Shown here in pieces: positions 24,605 to 35,648 of a stretch of DNA of 64,000 nt (its first letter is position 1; each line of letters starts with the position of its first letter). This DNA comes from Voacanga thouarsii (taxonomy: Eukaryota > Streptophyta > Magnoliopsida > Gentianales > Apocynaceae), in contig JANUWF010001783.1 of NCBI GenBank assembly GCA_026120185.1, positions 775,001 through 839,000 on the forward strand, read 5' to 3'. Position numbers and translations under genes: made by a program. The notes beneath the pieces were generated by a model, which had not been told where the DNA came from, did no database searches, and saw nothing but the letters and a program-made list of their open reading frames with translations.

Positions 24605-26075
24605 TGATGCGTGTTTTTTAGTGTAGAAAATATTGCCAACAAATCGCACAATTAATCAAGTTTTAATTAAAATGCTAACCACTAAAATCGCAGATACGGG
24701 CAAGTATATCCATCATATAGCATAGGGAATAGCAAGTATCGAATCCACGAGAACTTAGGCTCCCACCTTACTTTACCTAAATTTTTATTGTTTAACCAAC
24801 AAAATATAGAAATAGAAGTAAATAAAACACTAACCTAATATATTATAGAAAATCAAGTCACACAAGAAAAGTCACAAGGATAATTAAGAAGTGAAAACAA
24901 GGAGAAAAACAGACAAATAGATAGAAATACTTGAATACACAATAATGATTGACTAGCAATTCTCTCAATTAATTATTATCTTAGAATCATGAAGGAATAA
25001 ATTAGACTCACTTCATTTGCAATCTATGGAATCACTATCTTATAGATAAATCAGTGATTATATTATATCTGAACCAATTTACCCAAAAGATGCATTAAAA
25101 TCAATACTTACACACAAATCCCTATATTCTAGATGATTTAAACATGAAATTAGCCAATGAATCTATATTTTAGCAATCATTAACCAATCTTTGATTACTC
25201 AAGTTTTTTATTCCTAACCCCTTTAGCAAGTAAATTAAGAAATAATAAATATGAAATTAATCAAATTGAACCCATTATCAACCTCTTTTGCAAGTAAGTT
25301 AATAAGAAGAAACAATCAACTAATTCTTTAATTAAAACAAGTAATCCAATACCAAGAATAATAATGACTTGATTTAAAAGCTAAATCAATACAAAATCAT
25401 GAATCCAAAAGAATATCCTCTAAAGATAATTAAAATATTAATATTAAATTGTCAATAAATTACAAAAAAGAGAAAAAGAAACCACTTATAGACAAGTAAG
25501 CCTTCTTCTTCTTCTTTGAAACATTCTTGAGCAACCTCATCTTTTTCTCCAAGATCTCCTTGATCCTCCTAAATCTTGGTATTTCTCTAGGAGATCTATA
25601 AAATATTACAATGAAAACTCAAGAACTAGAACTACTTTGTAAAATGTTATTCGCTTGTATTTATAAAAGTTTAGATTGCCAAAAAGTGCCTACAAGAGTC
25701 ATTTCCTGTAGTTGAAAGAGTTCCTAAAAGAATCTAATTGAAATTGCCAAAATCTTCTCCACAAGGAAAATTCGTAGCCTTAAACCAATATGGAGTCGGC
25801 GCTGGCCGTGCCTCGGACCAAGCACCAGCCGTGTCTCTACTCTGTCCCTATTTTCCCAGTGAAGGGCCAGTGTCAATTGTGCTCTGCCCGGCTGATCGTG
25901 CTCTGTGCGCCGAATGGTTTTGCTTACTTTTTCATCACATTCTGCATAAAATAATCAAAATATATTTTCAAAGGTAAAATATCAAATATGAAGAAATATG
26001 ACTAGTTATTACATCAAAAGTATCGCAAATATCCTCAAATAATCAGAAAAATATAGGTGAATTTATGCCCTATCA
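24605..26075 (-). repeat. 5' LTR of outer LARD-like element
   Basis: Starts TGATGCGTGTTTTTTAG and ends GCCCTATCA, with the target duplication GAGAC after it. Partner of 15089-16528. The ORF at 25738-25977 is not preserved as a coding frame in the partner LTR. Confidence 0.9.
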
Positions 26076-26527
26076 GAGACCAAACATTCCTGAAGTGGAT
26101 TTCGAGTTGGGGGATACTGAGGCACCCGAAAGAAGGGAAGTTGAGCCCCAGATATCTTGGGCCATTCCCGATGATAGAGAGAATTGGTCTTGTTGCATAT
26201 AGATAGGATCTATTAGAGGGTTTAACCAGGATACATGGCGTCTTCCATATGTCCCAACTGAAAAAGTACAATCTTGATCCGGAACCTGTACTCAATGAGG
26301 AGCCCTTAGAGCTGCCCCCAGACTTGAGCTACGTGGAGAAACCGGCCAAGATACTGGACCGAAGCGTTAAGACACTCCAAAACAAGCAGATACCTATGGT
26401 AAAGGTATTGTGGGACCATTATGGGATACAAGACACGACATGGGAAACTGATGACTGGATGAAGCGGAAGTATTTGGACATGCTACAGAGGTACAAAAAT
26501 CTAAATTTCAAGACAAAATTTTTTTAA
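26076..26527 (+). pseudogene. Integrase C-terminal and chromodomain-like tail of Tekay element
   Basis: Picks up the integrase exactly at the duplicated GAC codon (DQTFLK), then GKLSPRYLGPF, IERIGLVAYR, a stop, and GVFHMSQLKKYNLDPEPVL. The rest (ILDRSVKTLQNKQIPMV, KVLWDHYGIQDTTWE) is the chromodomain-like end of chromovirus integrases, thought to steer insertion towards heterochromatin. The stop is at about 26208. The frame ends 12 bp before the 3' LTR. Confidence 0.9.
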
Positions 26528-26538
26528 GAAGGGGAGGA
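26526..26538 (+). other. Polypurine tract
   Basis: AAGAAGGGGAGGA directly before the 3' LTR start TGTAATACCCCG. It is the plus-strand priming site for reverse transcription and marks the 3' LTR border. Confidence 0.88.
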
Positions 26539-26628
26539 TGTAATACCCCGACCAAATACTACCTTTAGCTTACGGGGAAAGGTATGCATGACATAGCATC
26601 CTAATGGTGCTTATGGGTTTTAAAGCGT

Positions 26629-26658
26629 GCACGCGCGCGCGCGCACACACACACACAC

Positions 26659-26723
<65 letters not shown>
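26629..26723. repeat. (GC)n(AC)n-(TG)n palindromic microsatellite
   Basis: Alternating purine-pyrimidine for about 95 bp: a CG run, then CA repeats, then a central CATTG, then about 27 TG repeats. The AC and TG arms are reverse complements, so a short hairpin is possible, and the whole tract is of Z-DNA-forming type. Confidence 0.9.
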
Positions 26724-26725
<2 letters not shown>

Positions 26726-26943
26726 GTTTAATGTTTGCATATGAAAATTTAAAACGTGTTTACGAATAAATATTTGCTTTTATATTTTGTTGTTGATTGA
26801 TAGTGTGGGGAATTTTTACTTGTTGGATTAGCAAAGAGTATAGTTAGATTTATTTGGCATATGGATTTTCATAGGAGAAATATTAGAAGTTATGAGTTAG
26901 GAAGAAGTGAATTTGATTGAAGAATACGGACACAAGGGTTACT

Positions 26944-26998
26944 GTGGTTTATCGGTTATTATTTGGGAATTATTCTTTGGTAACCTAGGTTCAAATCC
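26944..26998 (+). promoter_or_regulatory. tRNA-like A/B-box block inside 3' LTR
   Basis: TGGTTTATCGGTTATTAT (A-box-like) followed by GGTTCAAATCC, a near-perfect B box. Same order and similar spacing as at 1502-1555 and 10042-10095, but on the opposite strand because this LTR is oriented +. Confidence 0.45.
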
Positions 26999-29819
26999 TA
27001 ACTCTTACTAAATAACCTTTTTCTTCCCATTTTCCCTTTCTTCTTGGCCGAAACTCCCTCTTGGCCACCACCTTGAAATCTGTGCAACCTAGAACTCTAT
27101 CTCTTGGTTTTTAGATAATATCGGTCAATATCTTTTAGGTAATAAAATTAATTTCCTTATTATCTTCTTTAAGAGTGTGAATTTAAATTAATTTTATCAA
27201 ATTAGAACTTTTATTTTTATTTTACTATCTTTTAAAGATAATGTCTAAGGATAAATATATGAAATCAGATTTTTTATCTATGTGCATTTATCTCTTTATC
27301 ACTTGAACTATTTATAGTATTTTAGAATATCAAAATTAAATTATTTCTTGGGATTTTTACCCTAGCCGACTACTGTGGGATTTAATACCCTATTTTCAAT
27401 TTTTAGAGTTAATTATTATATTTAATCCTAATTACTAGATAAATCTAGAGATAATGGAAGTTATTTAACAAACCATTATCATATCTCTATCAAATATTTG
27501 CCATATCTTTATCCTATCATTTCAAGAGCACCATAGCTAACCTAGACTTTACAAAACCCAAACATTCTTCTAGAGAGCTCTCATTTTCGGCCATCACCAT
27601 TTCACACACACACAAATTGAAAATTCTCTCTAGATTTTCTCATTTTCGGCTTTTGCCTTGATCACCAATTGGTCTTTTTCTTTGATCTCTTGTTCATGCA
27701 CAAAGCCACTCCAAAGAAAGACCAAACTTTGGTCATTTGTTGGTCATTAGTCGGTCATTTTCTTAACACCAAATAGAAGCAAGAAACCGTGCTTCTCTCT
27801 CACTCTCTTGATTCCTTGTACAAGATCAAAACACCAAGAAGTCTTGGTGAGAACACAAACACTCTTCAACTCCTAGTAGCTAAATGTCCTCTCTTCAATC
27901 ACTCATCTCTCGACTTCTTCAAAAACCCCTAAGGTAATGACAGCTCCTGTCCCCTTTCATCAATCTTTTTCTCTCTTCTTTTCCCTCTCTTGATCGAAAT
28001 CTCTCCCTTGCTACCGTGTGGATTGCCTAGGTTCCTTAGGTGACGTTAACACCTTCGTTGGATGGGAAGGATAGTCAATGCACTTATCGAGATCACCTTA
28101 GACTTACCTCCACTAAGGTAAATCAGAAACTTGAACTCTAGATACAAGACATAGGAGCTTTTCGATTAAGGCACCCTTTTGTTTATAGAAGAGTATTCTT
28201 TTATGCATTTAGAGATTTAGATTTGGTTGATATGAATAGATATATAAGTATACACGTTTAGAATATGTGTAATACAAGAAGTGATTTTTAGGGTGATATA
28301 AGATTATTGTATCATTTGCTACATAAAAAACGATCTTTGAATTGATTTAAGAGCTGTGGCTGCTATGAGGGTAATGATTTAATCTATACATATCTTTCAT
28401 AGCAAATATTTTATAGTCTTTTATGACAAGCTGGTATGTGAGAGACAATATTACCTTGTTGGACCATTTAAGTTACATATGACTCTTGGATAAATAGAAC
28501 TGCTTGCTATGACATATTCTTATGAGAAATGGATTAAGTTGCATGAAGTGAATAAGAGTGTGTTATATGCATAGTAGAGTTGAATGCATCTTGAGTTGTT
28601 GGGTTAAGGTGGAGTCATAGCCGTAAATGATCGAATTGACGAAATTTTTGATGGATTGATGTTTCATTTAAGTTATTGTTGTTTTAGATGACGGTGGATT
28701 TAGAGATCAAGTTGATCTATTACATACATGGATACTTGAATCAGGTAAGTCCTTGCATAATGGTTTCAATTAAAGCGTATTGTTTGTAAGTCAAGTGTGA
28801 CTGGAAAATGTGCTCTGTAATTAAAAAATGTGCGACTTATGAATTACTTGAATTGCAAGTATAGTTCATTTGTTGGTCAATTTTGTCAAATAAAGTTTAT
28901 GCAAAAATCCTTTTACTCACAAAACAATTTTCCTACAAATAACCCCTTCCTTCTAATTAAGTGTTTCTAAACCTACTTTGAGAAAACTATATTTACAATG
29001 CCAATGTATTTGGAATTCATCAATTTGTGCATGCTCTTTGAGTAGTACTCGAACGTTGAGTACTCAATAATGGTAAGCTGCTACTGCTAGCCTTTGATGG
29101 TTAGGGCAAGTCTTTTAGTAGGCGACCACCTCTGAAGGATAAACTATGGCCGGAGAGGGTGTCAGTACTAGTAAGTCAAGCCTCTCCGAGCTAGCATTAC
29201 TCTATAATAACTATTTGCCTATAATGACAATTAGTCTGAAGTAGACAACCGGGTATTTAGGTAAGAGATAGAGGAGTATCTCATCCGGTGGGCTATACAC
29301 CAATCGTCAACATAATGCACAATGTGTAGTGTCATGACCTGGAAGCGCTATAAGCAAAGTTTCACAATTATGAATGGCTTATCTTTGTATTGTGATACAG
29401 TATGTGCAACTTCATTCGTGTGGTTCGAAAAGTTGCTTTATGACTTGCAAATGCTTTTTTGATATGTTCTCAAAAATGCATTCATTAAATTATTTTAAAT
29501 TGTTCAAGAGTACACACAGGACTTATTAATATGTATTTCTCATGTTGTTTATGTCATGTTTTTAGGGCAAAACCACTTTGAGCCGGTTGATAACCTTAGA
29601 GATAAAGTGTTGATTATTTCTATTTTTGTATTTTCCTTTTGAGAGACAGTTGTTCAATATTTGTTTCAGACTTGTATAAGTTTTAAATTTGATTGTAATA
29701 TGTTATTTACTTTCTTTTATTTAGAAATTTTCTTTTGTATCTTGTTATAAAGATCCCTGGTCTTTTGAATAGGGCAACATGCTCGCCCTTTTTGGGTACG
29801 TCTGTAGTGGAGTGTTACA

Positions 29820-30428
29820 GTTTAAGTGTTGTTGCTGAAAGTTTCAGTATCTCCCATGTGCTTGACCCCTAAAAATTTAGGTCCTTTGTGGAATTGAATT
29901 TTTACAAAAAAAAAATGTAAAAGAATTTTATTTAGACTTTCTTTATTATCTTTTTTTTTTTTTATAAGGTTTGGTATGCCAATCTCATGTACTATTGTTA
30001 AACTTTTCCAATTTTAGTTGTGTTAGTTTGACAGACATAAATAATAAATTTAATAGAATATAACAAATTGTTAACGCACTTCGGCTATTAACAAGTTTAC
30101 ATCTACGGATCCTAAACTAGTAAAAAGATCTACTAAACTTTCACAAAAATTATAAGGTAAACACTTATATCAATTTACCAAATAATTCCTAGTAGACTCT
30201 AATAGAATACCACACTAGTGTTCTTTTTGTCAAACATCCCGAAAACTTTTGTTTAACCCGACTACCTTAATTAATCTCCCTTAAATCTTCATAGATGCAA
30301 CTCAATAGAACTTTGTTTGACTCCAAGAAACCTTCCTACCAAAAAGGTATTTTTCTTTGAAGATGAATGATTCAAGCTCCTTCAAAAGATATTGATTGTT
30401 GAACTAGTTTACTTGAATTGTTGAAGCA
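29820..30428. other. Unclassified AT-rich DNA outside the Tekay element
   Basis: Poly-A and poly-T runs (29907 and 29950) with no ORF, LTR end or recognised repeat. Probably an old element or the original target DNA. Confidence 0.4.
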
Positions 30429-30990
30429 TACTATAACAATAAATATTAGCAACCTCCATCAATGTCATATGTTTTGGAAAACTTTTAGAATATAATTATG
30501 AATTCTTTCACTCTATTTTTGTTGACCAAATTCTGAAAAATGTAACACCCCATGGTATCCAGTCATAATGGGATTTGTCCTTTGTGAGATGTCACCCCAT
30601 TTGAACTATTAGATAATAGGTCTTTTTAACAGTTTATATCTTAATGCATAGTGGAGTCATTCTATAACTCCTAATATACATGGAATTTAATTCAAAATAA
30701 ACTTAATGTACATAACAAGTGTAGTTCATTGTTGGCTCAAAACCCGTCTATTTATTACACAAAGATCCCAACATAATGTACAAAGGCTCCTTTAAACATT
30801 GTCTCGTACCTCACAAGCATATCTTCAAGAACTCAAAAAGGTTCTTCTGGTATCAAAAGTATCACTTCATTGCCCTAACACAATAAATATCATCAACCTC
30901 CATCAATGTTATATGTTTTGGAAAACTTTCAGAATATAGTTATGAATTCTTTCACTCTATTTTTGTCGACCAAATTATAAAGAATGTAAA
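30429..30990. repeat. 110-bp direct repeat flanking an LTR-end fragment
   Basis: A block of about 110 bp containing CAACCTCCATCAATGT and TCTTTCACTCTATTTTTGT occurs at 30429-30540 and again at about 30876-30985, roughly 90 percent alike by eye. Between them is about 335 bp starting TGTAACACCCCATGG with GATGTCACCCC, the sequence seen at the 3' ends of Tekay-like LTRs read in reverse. The repeat is far longer than an integration duplication. Confidence 0.7.
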
Positions 30991-31000
30991 GTTAGAAAAT

Positions 31001-31535
31001 ATGGATCCAACAGGAGAACCTACACAAATGGATTTAAATAAAGTTATTCCACAAAATAATTATAATAACCAAACAATCAATTACAAGAAATTGATAATAG
31101 ATCTTTCAATAAAAAGTAATGTATCTAAGTTAGATAAAAATCCAATGATTAAGTTATCTGAAATTCTAGAAAAAGAACCACCTAAATTACAAGGCAGTTT
31201 TGAGATTATAGATTGTGTCCTTAATGAAATAAATGAGACATTAATGAATAAAGTTAAGGTTTTAGAATCCACCTCTAAGGTACAAACACTCCAAGAATTT
31301 GGAGTCATTGATTTAGAAAACAGTCTAGACATTAATAGGATTAATGGATATGAAAAAAGAAATAGTTCTTCTAGGCATCAACTTAACAAGAGGAATTATT
31401 ATCCTTGACGTTCTTGTCCAATTATACAACATAAAGAAAGACATCTTAATATCACATCCTCTTATAGTGGTTATGATATAGCAGAATAGAATTTAGATGG
31501 TATGTCTAAACATCAGATTCATGAAATAGGAATGA
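31001..31535 (+). pseudogene. Unidentified ORF, possibly pararetroviral or gag-like relic
   Basis: Frame of 135 codons from ATG 31001 to a TGA at 31406. The same frame reads on past the stop through a Tyr/Ser stretch to a TAG at about 31487 followed by NLDGMSKHQIHE. The Asn/Ile/Lys-rich N-terminal part and the later stretch remind me of the structural-protein region of plant pararetroviruses integrated in genomes, but I cannot confirm it. Truncated on the right by a CACTA-like fragment. It could equally be an unknown gag. No RT or protease is attached. Confidence 0.3.
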
Positions 31536-31984
31536 CTAGAAAAAATTTTTGTCGCTAAAAAGTGTCAATGGTGACAAAAAAATTTCTCATGAAATAGGAA
31601 AAATATTTTTCACCATTGCATTTAATTTCTAAAATAAAATTATATTTTTGGTGTTGAAATTTTAGCAATAAAATTTTTTGTCTCAAATAGTCATCACTCG
31701 TGACAATAAAAATTTTTGGCGATAAAAACGGTAAAATTTTTGTGACAAATTTTTTTCTAGATAAAAGTGATGGTTTTAGTAAAGAAACAAAATTCCTCAT
31801 GAAAAGGCACCTTTTTTGTCGACAAAATAAAAAGTTTTGGTGCCAATACCTTCTGGCGGTGGCACTTTAGCAAGGACGTGGAGAGAAAGCTATTTTAGTC
31901 GCCAAAGGTTTTAGCGAGGAACAACGGGATTCTTTTGTCACAGAAGGCCTTTTTTATGACAACGTTGTCATCAATTCCTAGAAG
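31536..31984. mobile_element. CACTA-like non-autonomous fragment
   Basis: Non-coding and dense in the motifs TTTTTGTCGCTAAA, GGTGACAAAA and TTTTAGCGAGGAA, the same subterminal vocabulary found at both ends of the CACTA element at 36107-52132. The left edge ACTAGAAAAAAT resembles a decayed CACTA terminus; the right terminus is unclear. Confidence 0.5.
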
Positions 31985-32599
31985 ACTTAGCTTCACAACA
32001 TTTACAAAGGCATACACAAGGTTAATTTAAGTTTTCAAGACTTAGCCTATGTCATCCTTAATATATAATTCTACTTCATACCAACTCAATTAAAGAAGTA
32101 TAAATTAAATTTAAAAGCAAAGAGAATAATAAAACAATTATCAATATACATGCTAAAAATTCTTGAAAATAAGTAATATTTTAATAATTTTGTTTCAAAA
32201 TTTTCAAAGAATTGATAGATTCTTGCAAAGAACAAATTTTAACTTCTTCCCCACACTTAAATTAGACAATGTTCTTGTTGTCCAGAAATAAGCTAACACA
32301 ACAAGCATATCCAATAAGACTAAAAATATAAAGAGGAAGAAGGTAAATCGATCTCCCGTGTCTTGCAGCTCAATTCTCCATAGAATATGGAGAGAAATAA
32401 AATTGTCCAAGAGAGATTCCATAGTTCCTTCAAAAGAGAAATAAACTAAATAAAGCAGATTAAATAAAGTTAAACGCACCAAAATAAAAGAAACTAAAAT
32501 GAAAAACAAGACTAATAAAAGAAAAGAAAGCTATAATAAAGTGTACTACAATAAAACATGCACTAGAGAAAAGAGGGTTGAAATAGCTATGATCCGAAA

Positions 32600-33945
32600 G
32601 AGATGTCAACGTTGACCCCTTGATCCACTACCGCCGGAATATCCACTATATTCACTTGGTCCACCATGAGATCCTTCTCGTCCTCCGTGGCCTTGAGGGG
32701 TTTATATTATTCCATAAGGTTTGTAGGAAACCATTATGGCGCTATTGTTTTATCTGGACATCCTCCAAAGTGTCCATTTGAAATTTCTGCTGAATCGTCA
32801 TGGAGTCCATGAGTGCATGTTTTTCCTTGCAACGTTCTTCATCCAGCTTCCATTTTTCTAATAGAGGTTTCTTTTGCTTTTCTAACCATTATTGTTGCTG
32901 AATATGGAGACTTGGATCTATGTCAACTTAGCACGCAACTGATATATTGTCATCTGTGCCGGTGTAGTTCTCATCTCTGCTTGGAATTCTGCTATAGTTG
33001 TAGGTTGGCCTTTATCCTTGATAAACCTCAACGACAGGTGTCAACCACCTCTGTCCGAGCCTATCATAAGAATATCCATACTTGATCAACATTTGTTTAG
33101 AAATAGTATCATTAGGCGAGGTAGAGGCCTGTATCTTTCCATCCATAGGTGCACAGAAATTCTGATGAATCTGTATGATCACCAAGGGAACAATGTCTGC
33201 CTTGGAGGTGTAGCCAGATCCTACAACCTCGTGCATATAAGATATCTGAAGTGGGGCCAAAGGGATGATCTGTGAATAAAACATTTTTTACAGAACATAA
33301 ATATCCACCATCCTAGCCTCATTTATACTACTCACTCTTAGGGCAACATTAAATCTAAGCAAATATGTAATCAAATGGAGCTGTGCGGGCACATCAGTCA
33401 TGTGAAGAACAATAGAAGATCCAGCATGGTGATAGTTCAAATGTAGCTCAAGTCTAGTAGCATTAAAGTCCCAATCATCCTTAGTTGTGACCTTGCCATA
33501 ATAGGTGTCTATCTCAACCCAAATTCTCTCCTGTGTAATTCCTAAAATCTCAGCTGAAATAAACCTAGTCAAGAGAATGTGGACTCTTCTAACCACAATA
33601 TCTATAGTCCTCATGATGTTATGCTTTTTGTCAGACATATTGGAGTAAAAATGCTTCACTAAAGCAAAGAATAAACACCCTTCAGACCTAGAATATGGCC
33701 CCATCCCAATCTCATAAACATTTATGAATTTGCAAATCATTGTCTAGAATAAGGTCTAAAGTCTTTTCCACTACAAGCTTATTATTTACCCATTGGTTAA
33801 ACCATTCTTCACATTCTCAATCCACAAATTGTCTCACTGCAACAAACAGGATTATCATTTAGAAGTAGAGCCTGTAAAGAAGAGGAGGCTCCCCTCTTTC
33901 TTTTTGGAGGTAATTTGGTGGCTACACTCTTCTTGGACATAGCTA
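32600..33945 (-). pseudogene. Athila-type ORF in the env position, degenerate
   Basis: Begins at about 33945 with MSKKSVATKLPPKRKRGASS, a basic start typical of the plant transposon protein found in Athila-related elements. Two open stretches follow (33288-33740 and 33012-33284), then a Gln/Lys/Glu-rich coiled-coil-like C-terminus near 32750-32900. I see no clear signal peptide or membrane anchor. The role is unknown; in Athila this place is often called env-like. Stops and shifts separate the pieces. Confidence 0.5.
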
Positions 33946-33949
33946 TTTT

Positions 33950-35340
33950 CAAATAAAGAAATGTCTAAAAGACTAAAACAACACAAATGCTACTCAAAAC
34001 CTATATGACAGGACAAAGGTATTCCTCTCAACTGAAGTAACAAAACAACACAACCTATATCACTGAAGAAACACCAAAGATCCTTTCACAATGTAAAAGC
34101 CACACCAAATTCACAAAATCAACTTCACCATAGAACTAAACATAATTCCACTTCCAATTCCCAAATCTCCACAATAAAATCTCAATGCCCAACACCTCAA
34201 CAAATCAACACCATCACAATTCAAGCAATGTACAAAATACCATCCCACAACCACATTAATAGAAATTAAACTCTAAAACTGCCAATAATGATACACTCAA
34301 TTATCCACTGAGTGCAAAATTCACAATTTCCTAAAGGATGTATAACATCCAAATACTCAAAGGTACGCAGCTATCCAAGAAAATTAAACAAATAGTTCAA
34401 GGGTAGAGCAATAATTGTCCCCAAAATCCCAGAAAATATGAAGTTGCTAACTGAAGAAAATTCCTCAACTCAAAATATTTAGAGCATCACTCAATCACAA
34501 GGATCAAATTCTCAAAACAAAAATGAACATTAATGAAAAGAGATCACCAAACTCGAAGACCAAACTTGCAAGGCTTCGTCTCGGTTTTTATGGTGCCGTG
34601 AAGATCTCGGTACTTCTTAGCCTTGGATAGTGCAAGAATTTCAATGGGCTTCAAAGAAGTAGTATAAAACTTTTAATCTTTTCAATGGGTGTGAAGAAAT
34701 CGATGAAGAGGTCCAAGGGTTTCAAAAGAAAATTGAAGAGCCGACAGTGAAGGGATTTTGAAGAATGGTAATAAAGCTTCAAGATTCACGAGAACTTGAA
34801 GTTGTTTGAAGAAACTAAACAATGGGTAAGTGGATTTGACAAACAATGTTGAGAAATTTGTGAAAGAAACAAAGCACCGATTGAGAATTTCTTGGGGGAA
34901 ATATGGAAATTGAGAATTTAACCACGGTTGTCTTGTATGTCGACTCGCCGAAGTTAAATGGCACCGATTCACTTGATATAAGCAGTGCCGCTTGAACTTT
35001 GTTCAAGTCTGTGTCGAATGAAATCGACAGCATTTATGCTACTGCGAAATAAGTGACAGTGACACCATTCAATATGAACGAAACGGTGCCGTTTACACCT
35101 AGTACTTCAGTGTTTCCAACTTGCTAAAAAATAAGGGGTGCCATTTAGAGTGAACTAAACAGTGCCATTTAATCCTTGTTCCTGCATTTTTTTTTTTATA
35201 TATACAAGCAATTTCAATAAAAGCTAATCTCCAATTGAACACATAATAAAGCAGAATAAAGTAAATTGTCCGAAAAAAAAAAAAACTAACACAATCAAAA
35301 CCAAAAATAAGCAAAAAAAAAAAAAAAAAACAAAGCAACA
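33950..35340 (-). other. Spacer upstream of env-position ORF, with GTGCCGTTT-type repeats
   Basis: Non-coding. Variants of GGTGCCGTTTA/GGCACCG recur at about 34958, 34985, 35090, 35135 and 35160. Poly-A tracts lie at 35272 and 35313. It may hold the internal promoter for the downstream ORF. Confidence 0.4.
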
Positions 35341-35344
35341 ATAA

Positions 35345-35648
35345 AAATTGTCCAAGTGTAAGAGTAAAGCAAGAAGAGATCAATGCTTTCCACACTTCTC
35401 GAGTGGGTTGCTTTTTGTGTTCCAAGGGAAAGTGCCACTTTACTTGTCAGAGATTAGCTTTGCTAGTTATCTAATTTAGTTTTCTAAGTTGTGTATGGAT
35501 GCCTCTTGATTGTGCATAGAAGCTTCTATACCTTGGAAATGAGAGCTTGTAAATGACACTAGTTCGCCGCCAAGTCTTTAATAGATGGCTTTGGAGGTTG
35601 TTGTTATAGTGGAGGTGGTACATGATATGACAATGGAACTTGAGGCCT
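35345..35648 (-). pseudogene. Athila gag C-terminal fragment
   Basis: Read in two frames on the - strand: PPKPSIKDLAAN, then an ASIHNLEN and LAKLISDK stretch, then SGTFPWNTKSNPLEKCGKH. This follows the order of the end of Athila gag (helical region, GQLA-like motif, the P..TE.NPKE-type segment). Several stops. The capsid part upstream is missing because an LTR interrupts at 35649. Confidence 0.55.

Larger units (their letters stand above)
15089..26075 (-). mobile_element. Non-autonomous LARD-like LTR element (outer), tRNA-Asp primed
   Basis: Reverse-oriented: right LTR 24605-26075 is the 5' LTR and left LTR 15089-16528 is the 3' LTR. The termini are TG...CA type with the first G mutated on the left. 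Target duplications are AAGAC (15084-15088) and GAGAC (26076-26080). Its internal region (16529-16660 plus 22011-24604, about 2.7 kb) has no gag-pol, only short ORFs near the primer site. It is interrupted by a second copy of the same family (16661-22010). The element sits inside the integrase gene of the Tekay host. Confidence 0.88.
26539..29819 (+). mobile_element. 3' LTR of the large Tekay-type element
   Basis: Starts TGTAATACCCCGACC and ends AGTGTTACA; 3281 bp and uninterrupted. It matches the visible parts of the 5' LTR and so serves as the reference showing what was inserted there. It carries a GC/AC/GT microsatellite near its start and a tRNA-like block at 26944-26998. A U3/R promoter is not obvious. 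Confidence 0.9.
31985..35648 (-). mobile_element. Athila-lineage remnant lacking pol
   Basis: Reverse strand. From right to left: a gag C-terminal fragment, a 1.4-kb spacer, an env-position ORF, then 3' non-coding sequence (32000-32530) sharing the CACACTTAAATTAGACAATG block with the LARD-like elements at 19150 and 22955. No RT, RNase H or integrase lies between gag and the last ORF. LTRs and primer site are not visible; the right edge is cut by a Tekay-like LTR at 35649. Confidence 0.6.
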
